Assembly: GCA_029932675.1 (NCBI GenBank)
Contig: JAOZPP010000052.1
Span: 1-22,195 of the forward strand
Direction: 5' to 3'
Length of the DNA stretch: 22,195 bases
DNA from: a bacterium
GTDB lineage: Bacteria > SM23-81 > DAOVCL01
Under the pieces are notes generated by a model. That model saw nothing but the letters and a program-made list of their open reading frames with translations, did not search any database and was not told the origin of the DNA. The position numbers and the translations under genes were made by a program. Of this stretch, positions 15,171-22,195 are shown piece by piece. Position 1 is the first letter of the stretch. The number at the start of each line of letters is the position of its first letter.

Positions 15171-15774
15171 GCTCAGGGAATTAAGGGAGGCAGTGAAGGC
15201 CTTTGTCAAGGGGCCATATACCACCAAGTTTCCCAAGGTTCCCTCGATTCCTCCAGAGACCTTTCGCGGGAAGCCGAAATATGATGAGGAAGGTTGTGTG
15301 GGCTGTGGGGCCTGCGCCCAGGTCTGCCCATCCGCTGCCATTGAGCTAATAGATGAGAGGGGAAAGGGCCCAACTGGGACGAGGAGGTTAGTCCTTCACT
15401 ACGATCTATGTCACTTCTGTGGACAGTGTGAGGCCAACTGTATTACCGAGGAGGGGATCAAGCTCTCCTTGGAATACGACCTAGCCACCTATGACCGGAG
15501 GGAGACAGTGGAGTCTGTGGAGAAGGAGCTTCTCTTCTGCGAGTTCTGTGGTGCCCCGGTTACTGCGGTTGACCACCTCAGATGGTTGGCCAGGAAACTT
15601 GGCCCTTTGGCCTTCTCCAATCAAGCATTGATATTGGTCTCCCACAAGGAGCTGGCCTTGGTAGAGAAAACCGCTCCCCGGGATAAGAGGCCTGTCTGGA
15701 GGACGGACTATATGAGAATCCTCTGTCCTAAGTGCAGGAGGGAGGTCATCTATACCGAGGAGTGGGGAACATAG
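15157..15774 (+). CDS. mbhN: NuoI/HycF/MbhN-like ferredoxin subunit with C-terminal zinc-ribbon-like cysteines
   Basis: This 205-residue peripheral subunit has two [4Fe-4S] clusters, ligated by Cys 47/50/53/57 and Cys 85/88/91/95. These are the clusters that feed the small subunit in complex I-like hydrogenases. The C-terminal half has two CxxC pairs (128/131 and 190/193) about 60 residues apart, a probable zinc or rubredoxin-like site as in HycF/HyfH-type proteins. The TTG start lies inside the mnhG coding end, after GGAGGGAAGG. It is the last gene of the operon and is followed by a strong hairpin. In P. furiosus Mbh the equivalent gene is also last. Confidence 0.9.
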   Translation: MRKPKLRELREAVKAFVKGPYTTKFPKVPSIPPETFRGKPKYDEEGCVGCGACAQVCPSAAIELIDERGKGPTGTRRLVLHYDLCHFCGQCEANCITEEGIKLSLEYDLATYDRRETVESVEKELLFCEFCGAPVTAVDHLRWLARKLGPLAFSNQALILVSHKELALVEKTAPRDKRPVWRTDYMRILCPKCRREVIYTEEWGT

Positions 15775-15815
15775 GGGAACGCCTCCGGTGCGGGGTTTGG
15801 GGATGGAAAATTCTG

Positions 15816-15846
15816 AATTAGGGGGGTTCATCACCCCCCTAATTTT
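15816..15846. terminator. Hairpin terminator ending the hydrogenase operon
   Basis: A perfect 12-bp stem has arms AATTAGGGGGGT (15816-15827) and ACCCCCCTAATT (15833-15844) with a five-base loop TCATC, followed by a short T run. It lies 41 bases after the last operon gene. The G/C-rich core and A/T-rich base would let it work as an intrinsic terminator. Confidence 0.75.
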
Positions 15847-15904
15847 GTCCCCCTTGGCTCCGCTTCCCTCATCTTAACTTTGGGCCGCAAACAAACCTTT
15901 AGGG

Positions 15905-16633
15905 ATGGATGCCCTTAAAAATCAACCAATGATTGCCATACTTAAAATTATAGCGGCCATACTTTTGGGACTTTTCGTCCTGGGCGTTGGCTCATTTATA
16001 ATCTCCTTCGATAACCTATCCGAGCTAATGGGGTCCCAACCCTGGGTAAGCGGATTTATCAATCACACGAATATGTTAGTTCTTTCCCTGTTAATTATTT
16101 TGCTCTTGAGCAGGGGGAGGATTAAAGCTTACGGTTTTCGGTTCGCAAGGGCCATCCACTGGAAGGGGATTGCTCTGTGGAGCCTGAGCATGGGGGTTGG
16201 GGGGAGCTTAATTGAGTTCCTTATCCCAGGAGAGGAGTTAACTTTTCTCGGGGAGTTCTCTTTCTTCCAGGTGGTAATCTTTATCTGGATCTATGCCAGC
16301 ATCTGCGAGGAGATCCTTACCAGGGGGTTGATCCAGGGCTACCTGGGCCCCTTGACTAAATATGGGTTTACTCTATTCGGATCGAGGATCAGCCTCCCGG
16401 TGCTTGTCGGCGCCCTATTTTTCGGGTCTATGCATCTTGCCCTATTAACGATGGGGGTGAGCGGTTTGCTGGTGCTCACCATCGTATTTTTTGCCTTTAT
16501 CCTGGGAATTATCGCCGGTTTTTACCGCGAGAGAACAGGTAGTATTATTCCCGCCATAGTTACCCATATGGCCTTCAACATCTCGGGGACGATTACGGGA
16601 TTGATAGTGACGCAGATCTTTAACTTCATCTAA
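15905..16633 (+). CDS. CPBP-family intramembrane glutamic protease (CAAX prenyl protease 2-like)
   Basis: This 242-residue membrane protein has about seven hydrophobic helices. The three family motifs are present: EEILTR with Glu 135, Glu 136 and Arg 140; FGSMH with His 177; and HMAFN with His 221 and Asn 225. Bacterial CPBP proteins are putative membrane proteases; some act in bacteriocin self-protection and most are unassigned. The gene stands alone after the hydrogenase terminator and converges on hflC with a 12-base gap. Ribosome-binding sequence before the ATG is weak, and no convincing promoter was seen in 15847-15904. Its substrate cannot be inferred. Confidence 0.85.
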   Translation: MDALKNQPMIAILKIIAAILLGLFVLGVGSFIISFDNLSELMGSQPWVSGFINHTNMLVLSLLIILLLSRGRIKAYGFRFARAIHWKGIALWSLSMGVGGSLIEFLIPGEELTFLGEFSFFQVVIFIWIYASICEEILTRGLIQGYLGPLTKYGFTLFGSRISLPVLVGALFFGSMHLALLTMGVSGLLVLTIVFFAFILGIIAGFYRERTGSIIPAIVTHMAFNISGTITGLIVTQIFNFI

Positions 16634-16645
16634 GGGAGCAGGCTC

Positions 16646-17599
16646 TTAGAATCTCCCCTTCTGCTTTTTAGGGGTTAAGCTTTTCAGATATTTGAGATAA
16701 TCGCTTTCCGTAGTGAGGATCAGCCAGGTGCGGTCATCGATGGTCTGTTTATAGGTGTCCAGAGTTTTGAGAAATGAGTAGAATTCGGGATCCTTATTAT
16801 AGGCCTGAGCATAGATCTTGGTGGCTTCGGCATCGGCTTTGCCCTTGATCTTTTGGGCCTTCTTGTAAGCCTCAGAGGTGATCCTCTGCAGTTCCTTCTC
16901 CATCTCACCTTCTATCTCCGCCTTTTTCCCTTGCCCCTGAGAACGGTACTTTTCGGCTATTCTTGTTCTCTCCGAGATCATCCTCTCATAGACTTTTTTC
17001 CTTACCTCCTCCACATAGTTGATGTGCTTTATCCGCACATCGACCAATTCGATGCCGTACTGAGGCACCATCTTCGCCGCCTGTTCCAATATCTGGCGGG
17101 TTATCTTCTCCCTGCCCCATTGGATGGGTATCCTAACCTCTTCGGCCAATTCCATCTCCGCCTCGGCGGTGGCCATCTCCCTATTTGAATTCCTTACTAT
17201 CTCCAAGAGTGGATGAGCCGTAACATAATCCCGGGTTGCGGCATCAATGATATCGTCTAATCGGCCCTGTGCCCCCTGTTCATTGCGCACCGATTGAAAG
17301 AATTTCAGAGGGTCAGCGATCCTCCACCGGGCATAGGTATCCACCCAGATGTATTTCTTGTCTTGGGTAGGGATCTGATTGGGATTGCCATCCCATTCCA
17401 GGATGCGTTTCTCGAAGGAGTTCACCTTCTCTACAAAAGGCCTCTTCCAGTGCAGGCCTGGTTCCTTGACAGGGGTCCCCACAGGTTTCCCGAACCTGGT
17501 AATCACCACCTGTTCGGTCATATCAACCGTGTAGAGGCCGCTGGCCAGTATGATTAGGGCCAGAAATATGAGCACCCCGATGGCTATCCATTTTGTCAT
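16646..17599 (-). CDS. hflC: HflC, SPFH-domain membrane protein, FtsH modulator
   Basis: This protein of about 317 residues has an N-terminal transmembrane helix, an SPFH/band-7 domain (about 25-200) and a long Ala/Glu/Lys-rich coiled coil (about 200-280), the normal HflC layout. HflC and HflK form a large membrane complex that encloses and modulates the FtsH protease. The ATG overlaps the hflK stop (TGATG), giving translational coupling; a GTG one codon earlier (17602) is an alternative start. An AAGGGGGG sequence lies upstream. The C-terminus ends in a basic KKQKGRF tail. ftsH itself is not in the window. Confidence 0.93.
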   Translation of the reverse strand: MTKWIAIGVLIFLALIILASGLYTVDMTEQVVITRFGKPVGTPVKEPGLHWKRPFVEKVNSFEKRILEWDGNPNQIPTQDKKYIWVDTYARWRIADPLKFFQSVRNEQGAQGRLDDIIDAATRDYVTAHPLLEIVRNSNREMATAEAEMELAEEVRIPIQWGREKITRQILEQAAKMVPQYGIELVDVRIKHINYVEEVRKKVYERMISERTRIAEKYRSQGQGKKAEIEGEMEKELQRITSEAYKKAQKIKGKADAEATKIYAQAYNKDPEFYSFLKTLDTYKQTIDDRTWLILTTESDYLKYLKSLTPKKQKGRF

Positions 17600-18594
17600 C
17601 ACTTCTTCCCCCCTTTCTCATCGAGTTGGAGCAAGGGCAGCAGTCCCCTCTGCTCCGAATCAATAATATACTTCCTTCCTACTTTGGGCAGGACTTCGTT
17701 CAGGGTTTCCAGGTAAAGCCTCCTTCTGGTCACATCTTTAGAGCGATTGTACTCCTTCCAGACAGCCAAAAACTTGTTGGCATCGCCCTGGGCCCTGTTG
17801 ATCCTGTTAAGGGCATAACCCTCCGCCTGTCTAATGGTCCTTTCCGCCTCCCCCTTGGCCTTGGGAACCACCTTGTTGTAAGCCTCCCAGGCCTGATTGA
17901 CCGTCCTTTTCATCTCCTGTTTTGCCTCGTTGACCTCATTGAAAGCAGGCTTCACTGGATCAGGGGGGTTGACGTCCTTCAACTGCACGGTGACGATGTG
18001 AATTCCAGTCCCATAGGAGTCCAGGATCTCCTGTAGCCGCTGTTTTGCCTTTAGGGCCATCTCCCGGCGGGAGAGGATGATCACCTCATCTACGCTCCGA
18101 TCCCCCACCACCTGACGCATAACCGACTCTGAGACATCTCGTATCGTTCCCTTCACCCCGCGGACGTTGAAAAGGTAAGCGACGGGATCCTTTATCCTAT
18201 ATTGAACGACCCATTCCACGACCGCGGAGTTTAAATCGCCGGTGAGCATCAATGATTCCTCCGTTGCCTTTGCCCTCCGATACTCTGTTCTCACCCCAGG
18301 TCTTGTTGTCCTAAACCCAAATTCCTCTTTTTGCACCCTCTGCACAGGCACTTTGGTCACCTTGTCGATGCCAAAGGGGAACTTAAAATGGAGCCCTGGT
18401 TGGGTGGTGTCGACGTACTTGCCAAATCGTTTGATCACTCCCACCTCATCAGCGCCCACTTGATAGAAGGAGGTGAAAATCAGGATTAACCCCACGATGA
18501 CGAGGATAGCAATTCGCACCAGCGATTTGCTAATTGCAGGCACAGTATAACCCTGCCCCCCAATTACGACCACTCTTTTTCCATTTGATCCCAT
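17599..18594 (-). CDS. hflK: HflK, SPFH-domain membrane protein, FtsH modulator
   Basis: This 331-residue partner of HflC has a short N-terminal cytoplasmic segment, a transmembrane helix at about 26-45 and an SPFH domain beginning with QVGADEVGVIKRFGKYV. A coiled-coil region rich in Ala and Glu follows, containing QAEGYALNRINRAQGDANKF, typical of HflK. It is shorter than E. coli HflK, mainly because it lacks the Gly/Pro-rich N-terminal extension, which is common outside enterobacteria. AAAGGAGG lies nine bases before the ATG. It is the first gene of a two-gene minus-strand operon with its own promoter. Confidence 0.93.
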   Translation of the reverse strand: MGSNGKRVVVIGGQGYTVPAISKSLVRIAILVIVGLILIFTSFYQVGADEVGVIKRFGKYVDTTQPGLHFKFPFGIDKVTKVPVQRVQKEEFGFRTTRPGVRTEYRRAKATEESLMLTGDLNSAVVEWVVQYRIKDPVAYLFNVRGVKGTIRDVSESVMRQVVGDRSVDEVIILSRREMALKAKQRLQEILDSYGTGIHIVTVQLKDVNPPDPVKPAFNEVNEAKQEMKRTVNQAWEAYNKVVPKAKGEAERTIRQAEGYALNRINRAQGDANKFLAVWKEYNRSKDVTRRRLYLETLNEVLPKVGRKYIIDSEQRGLLPLLQLDEKGGKK

Positions 18595-18672
18595 GCTTCT
18601 GCCCTCCTTTGTTTTTAGGTTTTAGCCCCACTTTGCCAGCAGGGAGAATGGGTTCCTTCCCATTCCTTAAAG

Positions 18673-18701
18673 AGGATAACCCTATTTTTTTCAAAAGTCA
18701 A
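18673..18701 (-). promoter_or_regulatory. Candidate sigma70-type promoter of hflK-hflC
   Basis: On the minus strand, TTGACT (18701-18696) is followed by 17 bases and TATCCT (18678-18673). Spacing is optimal; the -35 matches at five of six bases and the -10 at four of six. It lies about 80 bases upstream of the hflK start. Confidence 0.5.
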
Positions 18702-18892
18702 GGAGTTAATGAAGGCCCAGCTCCTTACTTTGGCCGGGGCCCCCATAGGTAACCAACCACGAACTACTATGATCCTTGGCTGCAGCCTTACTTCACTTAA
18801 TCCATTGTCCCTGAAGCAAGGAAGCAGAATCAGAAGTGACCCCCACCAGAGGCGCTAGGAAAAGCAAAAAATACAAAGAGGGGAAAAAGAGC
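18702..18892. other. Intergenic stretch without recognised feature
   Basis: The gap between hflK and the secreted-protein gene (18595-19099, 505 bp) contains two divergent promoters and a leader, listed separately. The part between the two promoters shows no gene, repeat or RNA that I can recognise. No sigma54 -24/-12 element was found in it. Confidence 0.4.
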
Positions 18893-18921
18893 TTGACTAA
18901 ATCCTTTAGATTGGCTATATT
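18893..18921 (+). promoter_or_regulatory. Sigma70-type promoter of the secreted protein-regulator pair
   Basis: TTGACT (18893-18898), 17 bases and TATATT (18916-18921) match the consensus at five of six positions each with ideal spacing. Transcription would start near 18928 and give a leader of about 170 nt. Confidence 0.6.
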
Positions 18922-18927
18922 TGATTG

Positions 18928-19016
18928 TGCGGTAAAGACCATAGGATTGGTAGCCGCAGGTTTAATAAGCGAAAATAAACTTTATAAATCAAACACTCGC
19001 GCAACCTAAAGGTTGC
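18928..19016 (+). other. Possibly structured 5' leader
   Basis: The leader begins with a nested stem: TGCGG (18928-18932) pairs with CCGCA (18954-18958), enclosing ACC (18938-18940) paired with GGT (18949-18951). A perfect hairpin GCAACC-TAAA-GGTTGC follows at 19001-19016, with no T run after it. The first stem starts at the predicted transcription start. I could not match it to a riboswitch class; part of it (GGTAGCCGCAGG) recalls, but does not satisfy, a GEMM element. Confidence 0.3.
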
Positions 19017-19099
19017 ACTTGCCCCACTTCTAAATTTTTGCCTAACAATCATATTCTTTGGTTTGAATCTGTCAATGATTTCCTTCTGTGAGGTGATGG

Positions 19100-19453
19100 A
19101 TGATGAGAAAATTAGGGATTATTTTATTAGGCATAGGTTTCCTTCTTTCCACAAATGGCCTTCTGCCGGTTAAGCAGGCCTCTGCTAACACTGGGAAGGA
19201 GAGACCAATGCTCATGGCCGCTGAGCCGTGGGATGAATATCATTGCGGTAGCAAGGGAGGTTCTCCTTATAATAATTCAGGGAGTTCATATACCCAACCT
19301 CAGAATCGGGAGTTTATACAAGGGAGTTCCACTATATCTGAATCTAACCAACTGGGAGAGATGAAGAAGAGGAGGAATATCGGGAACCATCCCTGGTATA
19401 AAAACTGGATTTGGAAGCTTGCCTTTTATCTACGGGTCTTCATCAATAAGTGA
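19100..19453 (+). CDS. Small secreted protein of unknown function
   Basis: This 117-residue protein has a clear signal peptide: MMRK, a hydrophobic core at about 5-22, and a likely cut after QASA near residue 29. The mature part is about 88 residues, rich in Ser, Asn, Gly and Tyr, with a single Cys (49) in EYHCGSKGG. The C-terminus is basic and aromatic (WYKNWIWKLAFYLRVFINK). AGGTGAT precedes the double ATG at good spacing. The end overlaps or abuts the start of the large TPR regulator, so they are co-transcribed and probably co-translated. I know no homologue. It could be a precursor of a signalling peptide or a surface protein sensed by the regulator. An alternative is that the C-terminal part is only an accidental extension. 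Confidence 0.6.
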   Translation: MMRKLGIILLGIGFLLSTNGLLPVKQASANTGKERPMLMAAEPWDEYHCGSKGGSPYNNSGSSYTQPQNREFIQGSSTISESNQLGEMKKRRNIGNHPWYKNWIWKLAFYLRVFINK

Positions 19454-22160
19454 ATCTTTGAGGGACAAAGCCGTGGGTGACAAAACGTCGAAATTAGAGG
19501 CCTTAATCAAGGAAATTGAGGTTCTCCTCTACAAGGAGAAGGGCCTGGACAGGGCGGAAGCAAAGGCCGGTGAGGCCATAAGAGAGATAATCACCTCACA
19601 ATTGGAGGATTCCGTTCAAGCAGCGTGGGTATATACCCTAACAACGGAAGTCAAGATAGAAATCGGTAAATATTTGGAAGCAGAGCATTTTGCATTTAAA
19701 GCTTTTGAGGTTCTAAAGGACTCTGCTGAAAATAGGTTAAAGGGTAGGGTCCAATGGTGTATAGGAAGGGTTTATAAAAACCTGGGTGATATGGATAAAG
19801 CCCGGATATACTTGGAAGATTCTCGAAGCACATATCGTACTATTGGATACAAGCAAGGTGAGTTGGAGGCATTGAATGGTCTAATTCACCTCGATTTTAT
19901 TGGCTCCGATTGGTCGTCTGCCAAGAAGAGGTTAAGATACGCATACCGATTAAATGAGGAGTCAGGCGACCAGCGAGGGATGGCCCTCTGCCTTACCAAC
20001 CTGGCAACAGTATTGAGGCACACCGCCGAGCATAATGCTGCGGAGAAAGCCCTCAAGGAGAGCATCCAGATCAAAGAAAAGTTGGGGGACCCACTCCTTT
20101 TGACCCACAGTTGGATCAGCCTCGCAAGGCTATATCTGAGGGAGCGCCGCTGGTCGCAGGCCTCTCGGCTTATTCAGAGGGCAAAGAAGGTCAGCCAGGA
20201 ACATAATCTTCCCCGTGAGTTGGCCATGAGCCTGGAGAGTGAGGGGGAGCTACACTTTGAGCGAAAGGAGTATGCCAAAGCCAAGGGGAGCTATCTTGAG
20301 GCCCTGAAGATAGGGAGGGAGATCTCCCCCGAGGGGGATGTGGTTGCAGAGCTATGCCGCAAGCTCGCTGACCTCTATGCGGCTACAAGGGATCCTGATA
20401 AGGCGATTGAATACGGGCAGAAGGCCTTGGAAGTATCAACTAAGCTTGGGGATGGATTTGAACAGGGCTGTTCCCATCGGGCCTTGGCTATGGGTTATAA
20501 CCTAAAGGGGATGAATGATAAAGCCCAGGAAGGGTTTGCTAAGGCTGTTACCATCTTCAGGGGTATTGGGGAGAAGTTTGAACTTGGGAGAACCCTTCTT
20601 GAGCAGGGTAGATTTGCTGCCTGTGCCCTTAAGGTGAGGGAACGAGGCCTAAAACTCCTCCAGGAGGCCCATCGTCTGTTTACTGAAATAGGGCCTGAAT
20701 GCCGATACTATTGTGGATTGGCTAAGCTGCAGATGGCTAAGGCGGAGATGTTATTCTCCCATCCCGATGTGGCGCAGAATTTCATATCTGAGGCAGAGAC
20801 CATATTCGTTGACTTGAATGACAAGGAAAGGCTAAAGGATACGGCGGAGCTCCGCCTGGAGATAGAGAGCCGATTTTGCAAGGCCACAGAGTCTGAGGAG
20901 AACCCCTATCTTCTTCTCAAGGAGCTATCCCTCAAACCTCCATCTGAGGCGGGGTTGAGGGGCCATCTCAAGAGGCTCCTGCATACCATTGCCGAAAGGG
21001 TGAGGGCAGACCAAGGGTTTGTCGCCTACAAAGAGGCTGATGATCTGAAGGTAGCCGAGAGGGTGAGGCTCAGGGAGCAGGAGGCCGAGAAGGCATTGCG
21101 TCTTTTGGCAACCAATTCCCTTGAGCCGGGAGAGCTTCTGGTTAAGCTCTCTGCCGCTGGTAGGTTCTCCTCCCTTAATGCACGAAACCTATTAGTTATG
21201 CCCCTGGGATTAAAGGGGAGACTGGATGGTATCCTGTATCTGGCCCAAAAGCCTGGCCGGATAGGGTGGAGGAAGGAGGATGTGCAGTTCTTTGTAGCTG
21301 CCTCTGAGCATATCCACAGGATAGTTGCCGATCTCAGAGTAGAGGGTCTGGAGGCTGAAAACCTCGTTTTGCGGGCCTATCAGACAGCGGACACCTATGG
21401 CTTTCCCAGGCTGATCACCGCTGACCGAAAGATGAAGGCGGTTTTCAGGATAGTAGATAAGATAAAGGACGCCTTAGGGGTAATACTTTTGATTGGGGAG
21501 TCGGGAACGGGCAAAGAGATCATTGCCAAGCTGAGTCATTATAGCAGCCAGAGGGCTTTGGGGCCATTTGTTACGGTGGATTGTGCAAGCATGACGGACT
21601 CATTGCTGGAGGATGAGCTGTATGGACATATCAAGGGGGCATTCACTGGGGCTACACGGGAGAGAAGAGGGAAGTTTGAGGAGGCAAATGGGGGGAGCAT
21701 CTTTTTAGACGAAATCTCCACTTTAAAGCCTGATCTTCAGGCAAAGCTGTTACGGGTATTGGAGCAAGGAGAGGTGCAGAGGAGAGGTGAGAACAGATGG
21801 AGGAAAGTAGATGTGAGAGTAATTGCGGCTACCAACAAGAATTTGGAGGCTGAAGTGAGGGCAGGGAGATTCAGGGAGGATGTTTTCTACAGGTTAAACT
21901 GCTTTCCCATAGAGATTCCCCCCTTACGCCAGAGGAAAGGGGATATACCCCTACTGGTGGAGCATTTTATTCGAGAAAGCTGCAGCGAGAATGGAGGAAA
22001 ACAGATAAAGGGGGTTGCTCCAGAGGCTATGGAGAAACTGATGGAGTATGACTTTCCAGGAAATGTGCGGGAGTTACGAAACCTGATTAAGAGGGCGGTG
22101 GTGCTTGCCGATGGGGATATGATAACCCCGGATTTGGTTAATCCTGAAATCGGCAAGTAA
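19419..22160 (+). CDS. Sigma54-interacting transcriptional regulator with TPR and GAF-like domains, no DNA-binding domain
   Basis: This cytoplasmic regulator has up to 913 residues. Residues about 75-480 form a run of TPR-like helical repeats, and residues about 505-645 look like a GAF domain. Residues about 665-895 are a sigma54 AAA+ domain: Walker A GESGTGKE (693-700), the sigma54-contact loop GAFTGA (740-745), Walker B GGSIFLDE (758-765) and the arginine-rich RFREDVFYRLN (817-827). The protein ends at NPEIGK, so the C-terminal Fis-type helix-turn-helix is absent; the stop is within the window. The start is uncertain: TTG 19419, TTG 19458 or GTG 19473, the last having GAGGGAC at good spacing. 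It overlaps or abuts the secreted-protein gene. It likely activates sigma54 promoters in response to a protein or peptide bound by the repeats. No target promoter was found here. Confidence 0.88.
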   Translation: MPFIYGSSSISESLRDKAVGDKTSKLEALIKEIEVLLYKEKGLDRAEAKAGEAIREIITSQLEDSVQAAWVYTLTTEVKIEIGKYLEAEHFAFKAFEVLKDSAENRLKGRVQWCIGRVYKNLGDMDKARIYLEDSRSTYRTIGYKQGELEALNGLIHLDFIGSDWSSAKKRLRYAYRLNEESGDQRGMALCLTNLATVLRHTAEHNAAEKALKESIQIKEKLGDPLLLTHSWISLARLYLRERRWSQASRLIQRAKKVSQEHNLPRELAMSLESEGELHFERKEYAKAKGSYLEALKIGREISPEGDVVAELCRKLADLYAATRDPDKAIEYGQKALEVSTKLGDGFEQGCSHRALAMGYNLKGMNDKAQEGFAKAVTIFRGIGEKFELGRTLLEQGRFAACALKVRERGLKLLQEAHRLFTEIGPECRYYCGLAKLQMAKAEMLFSHPDVAQNFISEAETIFVDLNDKERLKDTAELRLEIESRFCKATESEENPYLLLKELSLKPPSEAGLRGHLKRLLHTIAERVRADQGFVAYKEADDLKVAERVRLREQEAEKALRLLATNSLEPGELLVKLSAAGRFSSLNARNLLVMPLGLKGRLDGILYLAQKPGRIGWRKEDVQFFVAASEHIHRIVADLRVEGLEAENLVLRAYQTADTYGFPRLITADRKMKAVFRIVDKIKDALGVILLIGESGTGKEIIAKLSHYSSQRALGPFVTVDCASMTDSLLEDELYGHIKGAFTGATRERRGKFEEANGGSIFLDEISTLKPDLQAKLLRVLEQGEVQRRGENRWRKVDVRVIAATNKNLEAEVRAGRFREDVFYRLNCFPIEIPPLRQRKGDIPLLVEHFIRESCSENGGKQIKGVAPEAMEKLMEYDFPGNVRELRNLIKRAVVLADGDMITPDLVNPEIGK

Positions 22161-22195
22161 CTTGCCCAAAAAAGAAAAAACGGAGTTTTTCACTT

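Noticed and set aside
16634-16680. Shared terminator between the convergent protease and hflC genes
   Set aside because: Only a 5-bp AGCAG/CTGCT pairing across a large loop was found, lying mostly inside the hflC coding end.
18595-19099. Sigma54 (-24/-12) promoter near the sigma54 regulator
   Set aside because: Candidate GG...GC pairs do not have the required 10-bp spacing; the best promoter here is sigma70-type.
22174-22191. Terminator after the regulator gene
   Set aside because: AAAAAC-GGA-GTTTTT is only a 6-bp, almost all A/T stem; too weak to call, and the window ends there.

Overview
The window is bacterial DNA, roughly 50-55% G+C by eye. Dense operons, frequent AGG/GAG codons and several TTG starts mark it. 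A Gram-negative anaerobe is likely, and a deltaproteobacterial (Desulfobacterota-like) lineage is my best guess. The reasons are the HflK/HflC pair, the sigma54 activator, a Rex-like operator and an Mrp-linked group 4 [NiFe] hydrogenase. Taxonomy cannot be fixed from this sequence alone.

Region 1 (about 60-15850) is one long operon for a membrane-bound, ion-translocating [NiFe] hydrogenase. A sigma70-type promoter and an 18-bp Rex-like operator sit directly before the first gene, and a 12-bp-stem hairpin terminator closes the unit. In order it encodes: a HydB-type iron-sulfur subunit; a HydG-type FAD/NAD(P)/2Fe-2S subunit; a molybdopterin-oxidoreductase-like protein with no candidate catalytic Cys or Sec; a four-cluster ferredoxin; a NuoH-like membrane anchor; the hydrogenase small subunit; a NuoC-like subunit; the [NiFe] large subunit with both CxxC nickel motifs intact; and a NuoL-like antiporter subunit. 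A small membrane protein and an exported HExxH protein follow, neither obviously part of the complex. The operon then resumes with an Mrp/Mbh antiporter module (MbhD-E fusion, MnhB, C, D, E, F, G) and ends with a NuoI/HycF-type ferredoxin. I infer an enzyme that moves electrons between NAD(P)H (via HydBG) and protons/H2 while coupling to Na+ or H+ transport. The layout resembles archaeal formate hydrogenlyase-Mrp clusters, but the formate dehydrogenase position holds an apparently non-catalytic, NuoG-like protein.

Region 2 (15905-18701) has a CPBP-family membrane protease, convergent with an hflK-hflC pair that has its own promoter on the minus strand.

Region 3 (18893-22160) has a sigma70-type promoter, a leader of about 170 nt able to fold into hairpins, a small secreted protein, and an overlapping large regulator. 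The regulator combines TPR-like repeats, a GAF-like segment and a sigma54 AAA+ domain, and stops before the usual Fis-type DNA-binding domain. A secreted peptide coupled to a TPR regulator suggests, as a hypothesis only, a peptide-signalling pair. No RNA genes, CRISPR arrays or insertion sequences were seen.
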